A stretch of 62,899 bases of DNA from a virus (IMGVR_UViG_3300032304_001576:1-62899), one strand, 5' to 3'. Numbered from the stretch's first letter, positions 28,117 through 37,310 are shown. Made by a program: numbers and translations. Notes: a model not told the origin generated them from the letters alone.

Positions 28117-28741
28117 TAAAAATATTCCAGGGCTTGCGTCCTTTGATCAAGTATTAATCTTTTCTGAAGAAGAAATAAACATGTTTGAAAATATATTCAA
28201 TAGTGATGAGTTTAAAAAACTTAATGAATCAAAAAGTATAAAAAACTCTCTATGGAATATATTTTACCATCTAGATTGTATAGAATTAATTAAAAAAATT
28301 CAAAAGACACTCTTAATTTGTTTAGCAGAATATTCAGATTATTATAAAGAGTCAATACATTCTATTCAATGGCAGGAAAGAATAGATTTAAAGATATTAT
28401 ACCCAGGCGAGTCAGAGTATATGTTTAATCCAAGTAAATCCTTCAATGTAAAAGATAATATACCTTTCAGCCGTCAAATAGTTGCTGAGATTGGTATTGA
28501 AGATGCTCACCATGGCGGCAAATCCTCATGGGAGTATTTTAATGTAGATGAGAAAATACTAAAATCTGGAGAGATAAGAATTTATCCTGCAAGTTACTTG
28601 TATTCAAATACTACATCAACTATACTGGATGGAAGAAAGATATATCTAAGGACATTCTTTAATGGTGGCAAAGACTTTATATCAGAAGATGAGTCTTTCG
28701 ATGGTTTTGAAAACATTTATATGTTTTCCTATATGAGATAA
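28106..28741 (+). CDS. degenerate 2OG-oxygenase-like protein
   Basis: 211 aa from ATG 28106 (GAGG upstream). It aligns by eye with the C-terminal half of the next protein: LYPGESEYMFNPSKS against YSPGNEYKAHSDSG, and YLYSNTTSTILDGRKIY against YAYMHRAKAVLDGIKY. The iron ligands His, Asp and His of the neighbour are replaced by Asn, Ser and Asn. It is therefore probably an inactive partner or a repurposed fold. Confidence 0.6.
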   Translation: MEIDKNIPGLASFDQVLIFSEEEINMFENIFNSDEFKKLNESKSIKNSLWNIFYHLDCIELIKKIQKTLLICLAEYSDYYKESIHSIQWQERIDLKILYPGESEYMFNPSKSFNVKDNIPFSRQIVAEIGIEDAHHGGKSSWEYFNVDEKILKSGEIRIYPASYLYSNTTSTILDGRKIYLRTFFNGGKDFISEDESFDGFENIYMFSYMR

Positions 28742-28749
28742 GGATCGTA

Positions 28750-29397
28750 ATGACCACAGAGGCACCGTATCCCTCAAAAACTGAGGCAGGCTGCATTGAA
28801 ATATATAATAATATAATGCCTCAAAGTGCTGCAGATAAATTAATTGAATCGTTTGAGTTTTCAGATACTAGTAGTCTATGTAAGGCTGAATATTCAAAGG
28901 CACGCATGGGGGCGGGGCCACAATCTATTAATGGGGGTCTCTATAGATCTAATCAGACAATGAGCCTCTTCCCTCATGATTGTGAAGATAAAGATTGCAA
29001 GATGACTAATGCTATAGAGTATTTGTTAGAGAGATATGTTGCTTGCGTAAATCACTATCAATCAAAGTACGAGGTTGAGATAGGCTTTGACGAGGGCTTT
29101 CAATTGCTAAAGTATTCACCAGGAAATGAATACAAGGCTCACTCAGATAGTGGTCCAGGGCAAGATTTTAGAGTTGTATCTGGTCTAATTCTTTTGAATC
29201 CATCAGAATATATCGGAGGCGGAACGTACTTTACTAATTTTGACGTTACTATAAAAACAGATACGCCATCTATAATTTTATTCCCATCAAATTATGCTTA
29301 TATGCACAGGGCAAAAGCAGTACTTGATGGCATTAAGTACGCTATTGTTACATGGATGGGTCCACCATGGAGAGGTCCAGAATTACATGAACAATAA
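28750..29397 (+). CDS. 2-oxoglutarate/Fe(II) oxygenase, prolyl 4-hydroxylase type
   Basis: 215 aa double-stranded beta-helix enzyme. Iron ligands H131-x-D133 (AHSDSG) and H186 (YMHRAK), 2-oxoglutarate-binding K196 (GIKYAIVTW) and the strand GGGTYF, like the G-G-x-T-x-F of P4Hc proteins. It should hydroxylate a protein side chain, most simply proline, using O2. Placed between the Pro/Gly-rich fibre and three GlcNAc-type glycosyltransferases. Confidence 0.88.
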   Translation: MTTEAPYPSKTEAGCIEIYNNIMPQSAADKLIESFEFSDTSSLCKAEYSKARMGAGPQSINGGLYRSNQTMSLFPHDCEDKDCKMTNAIEYLLERYVACVNHYQSKYEVEIGFDEGFQLLKYSPGNEYKAHSDSGPGQDFRVVSGLILLNPSEYIGGGTYFTNFDVTIKTDTPSIILFPSNYAYMHRAKAVLDGIKYAIVTWMGPPWRGPELHEQ

Positions 29398-30601
29398 AAA
29401 AAGATTTGACAGTTATTCAAACACCTTTCTAAATTATGATGAAATAGAAAGACTTACTAAATCTATTTTTATTTCAATAGTTTCATATAATGATGAAAAT
29501 ATTTTAAGGACAATTAATTCAATAATGTTGAATTCTAAAAGACCTGAAAATATTTTTATTGGGCTGGCGGTAGTAGATTATCAAGAGTCTCATATAAAAA
29601 CTCTTTTAGAAATTAGTGAAAAGAATAGAAATTTAAATATTTATATAATTAATGAACGTACAACATATGGGTATCTAAAACATAAAGCCGATTCATTTTA
29701 TAACAAAGAAGACTACTATATGAGTGTTTCATCTTGCTCAGAATTTGACCCATATTGGGATGACATATTAATAAAACAATATGATGCATTTGAAACAATA
29801 ACCTCTCCACAACCACTATTAATAACTGGAGAGCCTAGAGGCTGGCTTCCACACGATAATGTGGTTGAGGGGTATGTATATTTTACTAATCATAGAACTA
29901 ATGCATCTATGCAAAGAGAAGTAAATGATTCATCCTACCTTCCTATATCTGGATATCATGAGAATATAAAAAAAGAACATCTTGAAAGTAATTTTTCTTC
30001 ATCAATGAGTGAGTATGATATATCAAGGTATATTACCGAACTATCTGAATGCTCAGAATTTCTAAAAGAAAATGGGTTTGTAAAGTTTTCAAAAAGAAAG
30101 TTCCTAGACGATGAATTTGTTGCAAGATCTCTAGGACTTTCTTGCAATTTTATTTTCACTAAAGCAAAAAACTATATAAAAATTAACACACTAAATAATA
30201 ATTTAATAGATGAGGAAGACTTTAATTTTAACTCAATGATTAACCTACTGAATAATGACTATTTAATTTTATCAACAAGGTATATCCCCCTGTATCATTT
30301 ATATGATAATAAAGAAGTATTTTCTTATAAAAGAAAAAGAATATCTGAAGAATATACTCCAGATGAAAAATTAAATATGAGGTCATATATTTTAGATAGA
30401 GTAAAGAATTTTGAATTCCTAGGTGATGATAAAAAATTATATTACTCTGTAATATTTAGCACAGACTGGTACGCTAGAGAATTCAAATTGAGGAAAAGTC
30501 ACATAAGAACTAGTCTAGAAACTTTGATAAACCTATCTATATCTATGTACAATTTCTCTATGAATGAAAACTCTCTACATTGGAATAAAAGGGACAGATG
30601 A
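29387..30601 (+). CDS. GlcNAc-type glycosyltransferase homolog, catalytic motif altered
   Basis: 404 aa from ATG 29387. IFISIVSYNDENILRTINSI and KRPENIFIGLAV match the start of PF11397-type GlcNAc-transferases, and KEDYYMSVSSCSEFDPYWDD fills the place where active members have D-S/C-H. Loss of the Asp and His suggests an inactive or changed enzyme. Overlaps the oxygenase gene by 11 bases. Confidence 0.7.
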   Translation: MNNKKRFDSYSNTFLNYDEIERLTKSIFISIVSYNDENILRTINSIMLNSKRPENIFIGLAVVDYQESHIKTLLEISEKNRNLNIYIINERTTYGYLKHKADSFYNKEDYYMSVSSCSEFDPYWDDILIKQYDAFETITSPQPLLITGEPRGWLPHDNVVEGYVYFTNHRTNASMQREVNDSSYLPISGYHENIKKEHLESNFSSSMSEYDISRYITELSECSEFLKENGFVKFSKRKFLDDEFVARSLGLSCNFIFTKAKNYIKINTLNNNLIDEEDFNFNSMINLLNNDYLILSTRYIPLYHLYDNKEVFSYKRKRISEEYTPDEKLNMRSYILDRVKNFEFLGDDKKLYYSVIFSTDWYAREFKLRKSHIRTSLETLINLSISMYNFSMNENSLHWNKRDR

Positions 30602-31305
30602 AAAAAATAATATTTACTATGACAGAACCAGACCTATCAGATGTAGCAGAATTCCCCTCACCATCTATTAAAAATCTACCAGAATGGTATAAAGAAATGT
30701 CTACTTTTATTGGTGGCGAAAAAATGAAAGTAGACAATGGTGAGGCCAATCTAACTGTTAAAAAATGTGTTCCCGTACTTGATGCGATATCATCTGGATA
30801 CATAATAAAGTTATGGACTGATGTTTTTGTATCTAGGGATGATAATGGAGTATCATACTCCTTTAGTGTAAAAAACAATAATGTGCCACCAGCAGTAACT
30901 GGCCACCCAATGGATCAGGCTCCGACTTATCCTATTAAAGATATGTACGATAAAGATATTCTGAAGTGGGTAAACCCATGGCATATAAAAACTCCAAGTG
31001 GGTACAGTACATTATTCACTACTCCAAATCATAGAGATCTACCTTTTGAAATAATGGAAGGGGTTGTAGATACAGATATATTCCCTCTTTCAGTTAACTT
31101 TCCATTTTTCATAAAAAAGGGTTTTGAAGGACTTATTCCATATGGGACTCCAATAGCCCAGGTTATTCCGTTTAAAAGAGATTCCTGGTCCTCTTCGGAA
31201 GGAGAGTTCGATCAGAAGAAGTATTCTTCTATGCATAATTTTCATGATAGCAACTTTATAAATAGATATAAGAGAAAATGGTGGAGCAGAAAGGTATATA
31301 AGTGA
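30598..31305 (+). CDS. cassette paralog 1 (DUF6065-like?), 235 aa
   Basis: LPEWYKEM near the N-terminus, KKCVPVLDAISSGYIIKLW, WHIKTPSGYSTLFTTPNHRDLPF, VDTDIFPL and YGTPIAQVIPFKRDSW. These blocks recur in the next two genes and recall a phage family I associate with DUF6065 (unverified). Start overlaps the glycosyltransferase stop as ATGA. Function unknown. Confidence 0.7.
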   Translation: MKKIIFTMTEPDLSDVAEFPSPSIKNLPEWYKEMSTFIGGEKMKVDNGEANLTVKKCVPVLDAISSGYIIKLWTDVFVSRDDNGVSYSFSVKNNNVPPAVTGHPMDQAPTYPIKDMYDKDILKWVNPWHIKTPSGYSTLFTTPNHRDLPFEIMEGVVDTDIFPLSVNFPFFIKKGFEGLIPYGTPIAQVIPFKRDSWSSSEGEFDQKKYSSMHNFHDSNFINRYKRKWWSRKVYK

Positions 31306-32045
31306 TTTTTAAAAAAAATAAAAATACAGTTAAAGAGTATTTAGATATAACTTTTGTGGCTAAAGATGAATTTATTGCAGAGGCGACACAGGCTCCTGTT
31401 CCAGCCAGAACATTAGTGCCAGAGTGGTATAAGGATATGTCAACTCATAGAACAAAAACACCCGACTTTGACGAACATTTTGGTAATCAAAATACTACAT
31501 TTAAAGCCTGTATGCCATTTTTTGATAGTTGGACTTTTGGCTATGTAGCAGTCACGCCGTGTGACCTAGTTGTTGAAGTTGGTTTTGATGAAAATGACAT
31601 TAAGATACACGGAAATAAAATTTTTGATCTTATTGGATATCGTGGGGCACCGAATAAACATTCTATGCCAATCCCAGATGATTACTATCAATTAGAGTTT
31701 ACATGGCAAACTCATTGGGAGGCCCAGACTCCTGATGGATACAGTTCTTTTTATACACATCCAATAAATAGGCCCGAACTACCATTCTATACAATATCTG
31801 GAGTAATGGATACTGATAAGTGGTATGCTACTGGAAATCATCCATTTTTCTTAAAAAAAGGTTTTGAGGGCATTATCCCCATGGGCACCCCAATGATGAG
31901 TATCATTCCTTTTAAAAGAGACACTTGGAAAAGTGATAAAAGATCAATGAGGCCGATGGAATACGATGTTTTAAATAGTAAAGTTAGAAGACATGCTTCT
32001 TCTGGGTATAAAAAAGAGATGTGGCAGAGAAAGGATTTTTCATAA
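31302..32045 (+). CDS. cassette paralog 2, 247 aa
   Basis: GTG start overlapping the previous stop (GTGA), AAAGG upstream. Same blocks as paralog 1: VPEWYKDM, KACMPFFDSWTFGYVAV, QTPDGYSSFYTHPINRPELPF, MDTDKWYA, MGTPMMSIIPFKRDTW. The order and spacing are kept. Function unknown. Confidence 0.7.
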   Translation: MIFKKNKNTVKEYLDITFVAKDEFIAEATQAPVPARTLVPEWYKDMSTHRTKTPDFDEHFGNQNTTFKACMPFFDSWTFGYVAVTPCDLVVEVGFDENDIKIHGNKIFDLIGYRGAPNKHSMPIPDDYYQLEFTWQTHWEAQTPDGYSSFYTHPINRPELPFYTISGVMDTDKWYATGNHPFFLKKGFEGIIPMGTPMMSIIPFKRDTWKSDKRSMRPMEYDVLNSKVRRHASSGYKKEMWQRKDFS

Positions 32046-32737
32046 TGAAGGTAAAATGGATACCTCAGAACGAATTTGCTAGTAAGTTTATAGATCCGCC
32101 AAAGCCAGCAAAAAATTATATACCAGAATGGTATAAAAAACTACCGCAATTTACGACTGGTAATAGACCTAAATTTTTTGGTAAAAGAGCAAATACAACT
32201 GCAAAACATTGTATGCCATTGCTAGATTCATTTACTACTGGCTATATTCAGGAAACATGGTGCGACATAGCAGTTACTAGATTAGACAATGAAATTCAAG
32301 TTTCTTTTGCAGCACCAGAACAAAATCTTTTTGTAGATGGGCACGATAAAAATCCAATATTTCCAGAAACTGGGTACTATGATAAAATGTTAGCATGGTG
32401 GACCCAATGGGAGCCTCAGACTCCTAAGGGATGGTCTACACTATACACCCACCCGCTGAACCAAAATAATTTACCATTTTATACAATAAGCGGAGTCATT
32501 GATACAGATAAATGGCCTGTAGGTGGTAAAATTCAATTCTATATAAAAGATGGGTTCGAAGGAATAATTCCAAAAGGTACTCCTATGTATCAAATGATTT
32601 TTTTTAAGAGAGAGAACTGGAAATCAGAAGTTAATCCACATGATCAAGAATGGTTTGTTAAAACAAATAAAAAAGTTTTTGATTACTTCCATTCTGGATA
32701 TAGAAATAATATCTGGGTGAAAAAAAATTATGAATAA
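32045..32737 (+). CDS. cassette paralog 3, 230 aa
   Basis: ATG 32045 overlaps the previous stop (TAATG) with AAAGGA upstream. Same blocks: IPEWYKKL, KHCMPLLDSFTTGYIQE, QTPKGWSTLYTHPLNQNNLPF, IDTDKWPV, KGTPMYQMIFFKRENW. Most similar to paralog 2. Three tandem copies suggest subunits of one complex or copies for different targets. Confidence 0.7.
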   Translation: MKVKWIPQNEFASKFIDPPKPAKNYIPEWYKKLPQFTTGNRPKFFGKRANTTAKHCMPLLDSFTTGYIQETWCDIAVTRLDNEIQVSFAAPEQNLFVDGHDKNPIFPETGYYDKMLAWWTQWEPQTPKGWSTLYTHPLNQNNLPFYTISGVIDTDKWPVGGKIQFYIKDGFEGIIPKGTPMYQMIFFKRENWKSEVNPHDQEWFVKTNKKVFDYFHSGYRNNIWVKKNYE

Positions 32738-33872
32738 AAAGTCTATATTTGTATCTATACCGTCTATGAATGATAGAGAATATCTTCATACGGTTAAAAG
32801 ACTTTTCGAATCAGCAACTCACCCAGAAAGAATTTTTTTAGGCAGCACTATCTTTTGGAAAAAATCAGATATATCAGAAGTAGGAGCCCCATTCTTCTAT
32901 CACTTTGATCAACAACTTTCAAAAATAAAAAGAAATATAAAGTACGATATTTTATATTGGAATAATTACCCAGGGGTTGGATTTGGAAGAACAGAGCCTT
33001 TAAAACATTATAATAATGAAGATTATTATCTTTCATTAGATTCTCATACAATGTTTGTAAAAGGGTGGGACGAAAAAGTAATAGAGACTTATGAGAATGC
33101 AAAAAAAAGTTTTGGCAAACGACTAGTTTTAACTTCATATTTAGCCCCATATTATATTAAATCCGACAAAGATGCCCCTCTAGAAATAGACAAACTTCTT
33201 CCAGGAGTAGATGGTCTAGACGTATTTGAGTATGAAGATATAGTGTTTGTACAAAATGATAATGATCCAAGGTGGCAGTTTTTTGACTATACTCATTTTA
33301 GATATAGGTCTAACATTCAAACTAAAAGTATCTTTCCCTATCCAAATGATGTATCTTTAAATAGGGCTGGTCAATTTATTCTTCCACATTTAATAGATGA
33401 AATGTATTTGCCTGCTAAAAAAATATCTGCTCACTTTACTTTTACGGAAGCAGATCCATGGGTAACTAAATTTAATCTTAATTTAGATAGAAGAATATCT
33501 TTTTGGCTAGAAGAGTTTTATCAATCATCTTTATCCTATGCTAGAGGGTATAATCTTGTTTGGGCGAAAGAAACATTTTTCTTCCATAAATATTTAAACT
33601 CACAACACAGGCTACACGATCAAAAATATGAATATGACTCAATGTACAAAAAAAGAATTTTTTATGAAAAATATATAAAAACTATAGAAAATAAGACCCC
33701 GTTGCCGTTAGATGAAAATGAAATAATTAAAAAATTTCTCAATAAAGAAGAGTATTTTGGCTTTCTTCCTAGAAGCCCTATTTCTTTTCAAAAATACTCA
33801 GGAGTCAACCTAGAGATATCTAGGTGTGAACCGTGGTGGAAGGTGCCCGAGGTTGATATCATCTACAAATAA
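32730..33872 (+). CDS. GlcNAc-type glycosyltransferase (PF11397-like)
   Basis: 380 aa. SIFVSIPSMNDREYLHTVKR, HPERIFLGS, GVGFGRTEPLKHYNNEDYYL and SLDSHTMFVKGWDEKVIE follow the family pattern closely, with the D-S-H metal/nucleotide-sugar motif intact. The founding members add GlcNAc to hydroxyproline on a cytoplasmic protein in Dictyostelium (Skp1). Overlaps the preceding gene by 8 bases. Confidence 0.82.
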   Translation: MNKKSIFVSIPSMNDREYLHTVKRLFESATHPERIFLGSTIFWKKSDISEVGAPFFYHFDQQLSKIKRNIKYDILYWNNYPGVGFGRTEPLKHYNNEDYYLSLDSHTMFVKGWDEKVIETYENAKKSFGKRLVLTSYLAPYYIKSDKDAPLEIDKLLPGVDGLDVFEYEDIVFVQNDNDPRWQFFDYTHFRYRSNIQTKSIFPYPNDVSLNRAGQFILPHLIDEMYLPAKKISAHFTFTEADPWVTKFNLNLDRRISFWLEEFYQSSLSYARGYNLVWAKETFFFHKYLNSQHRLHDQKYEYDSMYKKRIFYEKYIKTIENKTPLPLDENEIIKKFLNKEEYFGFLPRSPISFQKYSGVNLEISRCEPWWKVPEVDIIYK

Positions 33873-34587
33873 AAATATTTATATTCCTTTTAGAGAAGAC
33901 AGTATAACCAATAGGAATGAAATGTTCAAAGTGGTAAAAGAATATTATAATAACTTGGGGTATAACGTAGTCGCTCTAGACTCAGGAGATGATGACTTTA
34001 ACCTATCTAAGTCAAGGAATATGGCCTTCACTAACTACGATGATAATGAAGTTATATTAATAAATGCAGACTGCCTGATCTTTGATATGGCAATAGAGGA
34101 TTCTTTGAAATTAATAAAAGAAAGATCTTCTATTGTAAAACCATTCTTAAAACTTTTAAGAGTTTCAGCCATAGATAAAAAATTTATTGAATCTATCATA
34201 GATAATGAAATTTTTGATATAAAGATAGAGTCTCAAAGTAATAGTTTTTATCCTGGAGAGGCTTTTATTTTAAATAAAAGTTCTTGGGAAAAAGTTGGCG
34301 GGTTCAATGAAAATCTTTTAGACCCAATAATATCAAGTATAGACTTCTGCCTGAGAGCATCAGAATTATCAGAGTTAGTATTTTTAGAATACGATGCATA
34401 TAGTTTTCATCATCCAAAAGTCTCTGGAAGAAAAGAAAGAGATGGAGAGTCCCACCTATTTGAAGTGAATAAATCATTTTTTAATGGTGATAAAAATATT
34501 TATTTATCAAGATTTGGGAACAAACTTATTAAAATGAATGAAAGTGAAAATAAAATCAGTTTAATATTTAATTTAGAAAACTATTAA
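33853..34587 (+). CDS. GT2-like glycosyltransferase
   Basis: About 244 aa from TTG 33853 (AAGG upstream; a GTG at 33826 is possible but overlaps more). IYIPFREDSITNRNEMFKVV, FNLSKSRNMAFTN, ILINADC in place of D-x-D, and WEKVGGFNENLLDP are typical of GT2/GT7-C type transferases. Probably extends or adds a second sugar; donor and acceptor unknown. Confidence 0.7.
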   Translation: MISSTNKNIYIPFREDSITNRNEMFKVVKEYYNNLGYNVVALDSGDDDFNLSKSRNMAFTNYDDNEVILINADCLIFDMAIEDSLKLIKERSSIVKPFLKLLRVSAIDKKFIESIIDNEIFDIKIESQSNSFYPGEAFILNKSSWEKVGGFNENLLDPIISSIDFCLRASELSELVFLEYDAYSFHHPKVSGRKERDGESHLFEVNKSFFNGDKNIYLSRFGNKLIKMNESENKISLIFNLENY

Positions 34588-35539
34588 TAAGTTCGTTTTC
34601 ATTACTAAGTCCCCGAACACCATCAATAAATAAGTCTTGCATATTAACTTTAGCGTACTCTTGAAACTTTTTAATCTTGTGTTTATTAGAAATATAATAA
34701 TTAATGATTTCTTCTTTTGCTTCACTTCTATATAAAAATTCTGTGGATAGAATTTCTCTTTTACCCCCAATAGAATTAATATCCTCATAGTAAAGATGAG
34801 CCACAGGCATAGGCTCTAGTGGAGTTAGCAGTTTGAATCCATGATGGATTAATTCTATAGACATAAATAACTCTTCCTCTGGAAGAGTATAGTCGTATTG
34901 TATTAAAGAGTCATAGTTTTCAGCGAATTGTTGATCTCCAAATAATAAACCTCCAGAAATTTTTTGGTTCAATTCAAAATTTCCTGGAGAGTCATCAACC
35001 ACTCTATCATTAAAATTGGGGAGTATATTGTATATACTTGGGTCATCGCGGTACTGAGTGGATGAGATATTAGTATCAATAAAATAAGATACTGCTGGAA
35101 ACCATGAGTACCGCAAACTAATTCCATTTTCAGTATAAAAATAAGAATCAGGGTAGCCAGTTATAACAGATTTTCCAAAGATACTTTGCCCACGAATTAA
35201 TTGATCGATAAGAGTTAAGTCCCAATCCTTTTTATAAAGGCTATGGCAGTCCACTTGGAGCATATAATCCTCTCCTGAGTACATCTCATAAGCCTTCCTT
35301 CTTCCCACCCCTGTACCCATGTGATTAGTTGAACTGTAATATTTAAAATTACTTTTAGGAACTATTTGCTGTATTTCTTTTCCAATATTTAATATATCTT
35401 CTTTACTTAAAACTCTAGATGAATGAGCAATTCCTAAAAATATTTCATTCTCTCCGCTAGATTGAGATAAACAACTCTTAATAGATTTTATTAGTTCAGA
35501 GTCAGATAAACTACATATAGAAACATATATGCTGGACAT
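34568..35539 (-). CDS. GlcNAc-type glycosyltransferase on opposite strand
   Basis: 323 aa. SSIYVSICSLSDSELIKSIK, GENEIFLGIAH, GTGVGRRKAYEMYSGEDYML and QVDCHSLYKKDWD show the same family as the gene at 32730 with D-C-H intact. Convergent with the GT2-like gene, overlapping it by 20 bases. AGGAA precedes the ATG. Its reverse orientation suggests separate control or recent inversion. Confidence 0.78.
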   Translation of the reverse strand: MSSIYVSICSLSDSELIKSIKSCLSQSSGENEIFLGIAHSSRVLSKEDILNIGKEIQQIVPKSNFKYYSSTNHMGTGVGRRKAYEMYSGEDYMLQVDCHSLYKKDWDLTLIDQLIRGQSIFGKSVITGYPDSYFYTENGISLRYSWFPAVSYFIDTNISSTQYRDDPSIYNILPNFNDRVVDDSPGNFELNQKISGGLLFGDQQFAENYDSLIQYDYTLPEEELFMSIELIHHGFKLLTPLEPMPVAHLYYEDINSIGGKREILSTEFLYRSEAKEEIINYYISNKHKIKKFQEYAKVNMQDLFIDGVRGLSNENELINSFLN

Positions 35540-35554
35540 TTAATATTCCTGTCT

Positions 35555-36052
35555 TTAGTTAAAGGTTTCTAGCCATTCAGAATAAGTATAATAATTTCCA
35601 TCTTCTGCTAAGAATTTAGTAAAATTATCTTGGTATTCTATACACCACTTTTTTAACATCTCATTAACAAATGGCTCGCGTTGATCAAGGGGAGGAGGCA
35701 TTAGAAGAACTTGATTGTAATATGCTAAATAAGATTTAATAGCGCTACCGATCCAGTACCCAATTCCATTGCTCTGAAAAAAAGAATTTACAGTTAAAGA
35801 TGTAACGTAAAATACGTTGCCATTTAATCCGGTAAACCATCCAATAGATGCAACAATAAATTCTGGATTAATGTCGTAATTATTATCAAATATAATAGAC
35901 TTATTATCGTGATCGGGATTGTTTATTAAAAAGGCTTTCTTAAAACCATTGGGCTCGTCCTTGATGTTTAACCAAGAATTTTCTACAATAGTAGGCCAAT
36001 AAGTAGTTAAAAATTCTAAATCATAAACCATTCCATTTAATTCTTCACGCAT
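35555..36052 (-). CDS. GNAT-like acetyltransferase (tentative), 165 aa
   Basis: The segment FYVTSLTVNSFFQSNGIGYW and IGSAIKSYLAYY resembles GNAT motif A (V-x-x-x-x-Q/R-x-x-G-x-G/A). The rest is not recognised. Forms a two-gene minus-strand unit with the glycosyltransferase at 34568. Confidence 0.5.
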   Translation of the reverse strand: MREELNGMVYDLEFLTTYWPTIVENSWLNIKDEPNGFKKAFLINNPDHDNKSIIFDNNYDINPEFIVASIGWFTGLNGNVFYVTSLTVNSFFQSNGIGYWIGSAIKSYLAYYNQVLLMPPPLDQREPFVNEMLKKWCIEYQDNFTKFLAEDGNYYTYSEWLETFN

Positions 36053-36107
36053 TATTCTTCTCCATTTATAAATAATTATACCCTTTTCATCAATATTAGT
36101 TTATAAT

Positions 36108-36965
36108 ATGAATCAAATGATTAAATATTTAGGCTCAGTCGGAGCATTTATTAGACTTAATGATAGCGAAAATAAAACCTATACCCTTTTAAATGTATAT
36201 TCCTCTTCAGCCGCACAATTATCATTATTTTCTGCAAGTGTCAACAATCTATCTGGCGCGGTCACATTTAACTCTGCCTCAACATCTTTATATGTGAATG
36301 GAGTATCTGGGTCAGTTATTCCAGGCAAACAATGGGCGCATGTCACGTTCTCTTTTAATGATAAGTTGGCCACCTATGACACCAATAATTTTTTAATTAG
36401 ATTCGGACATGCTGCATCAAGTAACTTCAACATACAAAATCTTTACATACTAGAGAACTCGTTTACTGATTCAGAGGTTGCCTACCTTCATCAAGAATTT
36501 ACAGGCGGCACGACAAATAAATTGACCGTTCCACCTTCGGCTTCATACTCTATCAACATTATTGATTACCCAGAAACTAATTTCACCTCTGCCTCTACAA
36601 ATGTAATTTATCAGCCATCATTTGGACAAAACAAATATCTTATGGATATAAGTGCGGTGGCAGAGGAAAGCCTTAGTAAATTTGTTTCTGCATCAGTAAT
36701 GACCAACGATAACTTATACATAGACTCAGTAAATGTAAGTATTGGGGATAATATTTTATCTTTAGCGGACAATCAAATATATAGGCTAACATCATCTTCA
36801 CAACTTATTACCGTTTCAAGTTCTGTAGGAGATGTTGTTAAAGTTTTATATGGACAGTATTTCAACCGAATCTCTTTCATAAAGACTGCGAGTGGGTTCA
36901 ACGTTGAGCCAATAGTGGTAAAAATTAACTCATACCTGAACACAATACAGTCAAATAATGCCTAG
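36108..36965 (+). CDS. LamG-like virion protein, 285 aa
   Basis: VIPGKQWAHVTFSFNDKL and NFLIRFGHAASSNFNIQNLY look like a LamG/jellyroll half-domain; the rest is Ser/Thr-rich beta. Related in style to the gene at 17943. A TATAAT touches the first ATG, so an ATG at 36117 is an alternative start. Confidence 0.65.
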   Translation: MNQMIKYLGSVGAFIRLNDSENKTYTLLNVYSSSAAQLSLFSASVNNLSGAVTFNSASTSLYVNGVSGSVIPGKQWAHVTFSFNDKLATYDTNNFLIRFGHAASSNFNIQNLYILENSFTDSEVAYLHQEFTGGTTNKLTVPPSASYSINIIDYPETNFTSASTNVIYQPSFGQNKYLMDISAVAEESLSKFVSASVMTNDNLYIDSVNVSIGDNILSLADNQIYRLTSSSQLITVSSSVGDVVKVLYGQYFNRISFIKTASGFNVEPIVVKINSYLNTIQSNNA

Positions 36966-36983
36966 TGTGGTATTATTTGGTAC

Positions 36984-37310
36984 ATGGGACTTCAAGTAGT
37001 AAGAGATAAAAGTAACTTCGGCATCTATGTATGGCTTCTACCAGAAGGTGGAGTATTCAAAGATGATGATGACAATGTTCTCAACATTCCATCACAGCGC
37101 GGAGATATAACAAAGATGGCTGAACTTCGTAAGGTTGCGGCCCATTATGGTCAGCCAGATGGTCAGGCGGTATTCATTCCTGGTATTGGGCGGGTAACAG
37201 AAGAGGAATATCAGGAAGATAAGTACCGCATGGAGAATGGTTTATTAAGTTACGGTGACACAGGAGCGTGGAGAGATGCAGCAAGAACCAGAAGAGACCT
37301 GGATAGATAA
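36984..37310 (+). CDS. conserved protein next to portal, 108 aa
   Basis: MGLQVVRDKSNFGIYVWLLP, NIPSQRGDITKMAELRKVAA, FIPGIGRVTEEEY. I recall this arrangement directly before the portal gene in large Streptomyces phages; role unknown. TATTAT lies 7 nt before the ATG and there is no ribosome-binding site, so it may be leaderless. Confidence 0.75.
   Translation: MGLQVVRDKSNFGIYVWLLPEGGVFKDDDDNVLNIPSQRGDITKMAELRKVAAHYGQPDGQAVFIPGIGRVTEEEYQEDKYRMENGLLSYGDTGAWRDAARTRRDLDR

Noticed and set aside
29294-29386. Upstream extension of the glycosyltransferase frame
   Set aside because: It would overlap the oxygenase gene out of frame by over 100 bases; the ATG at 29387 is better.
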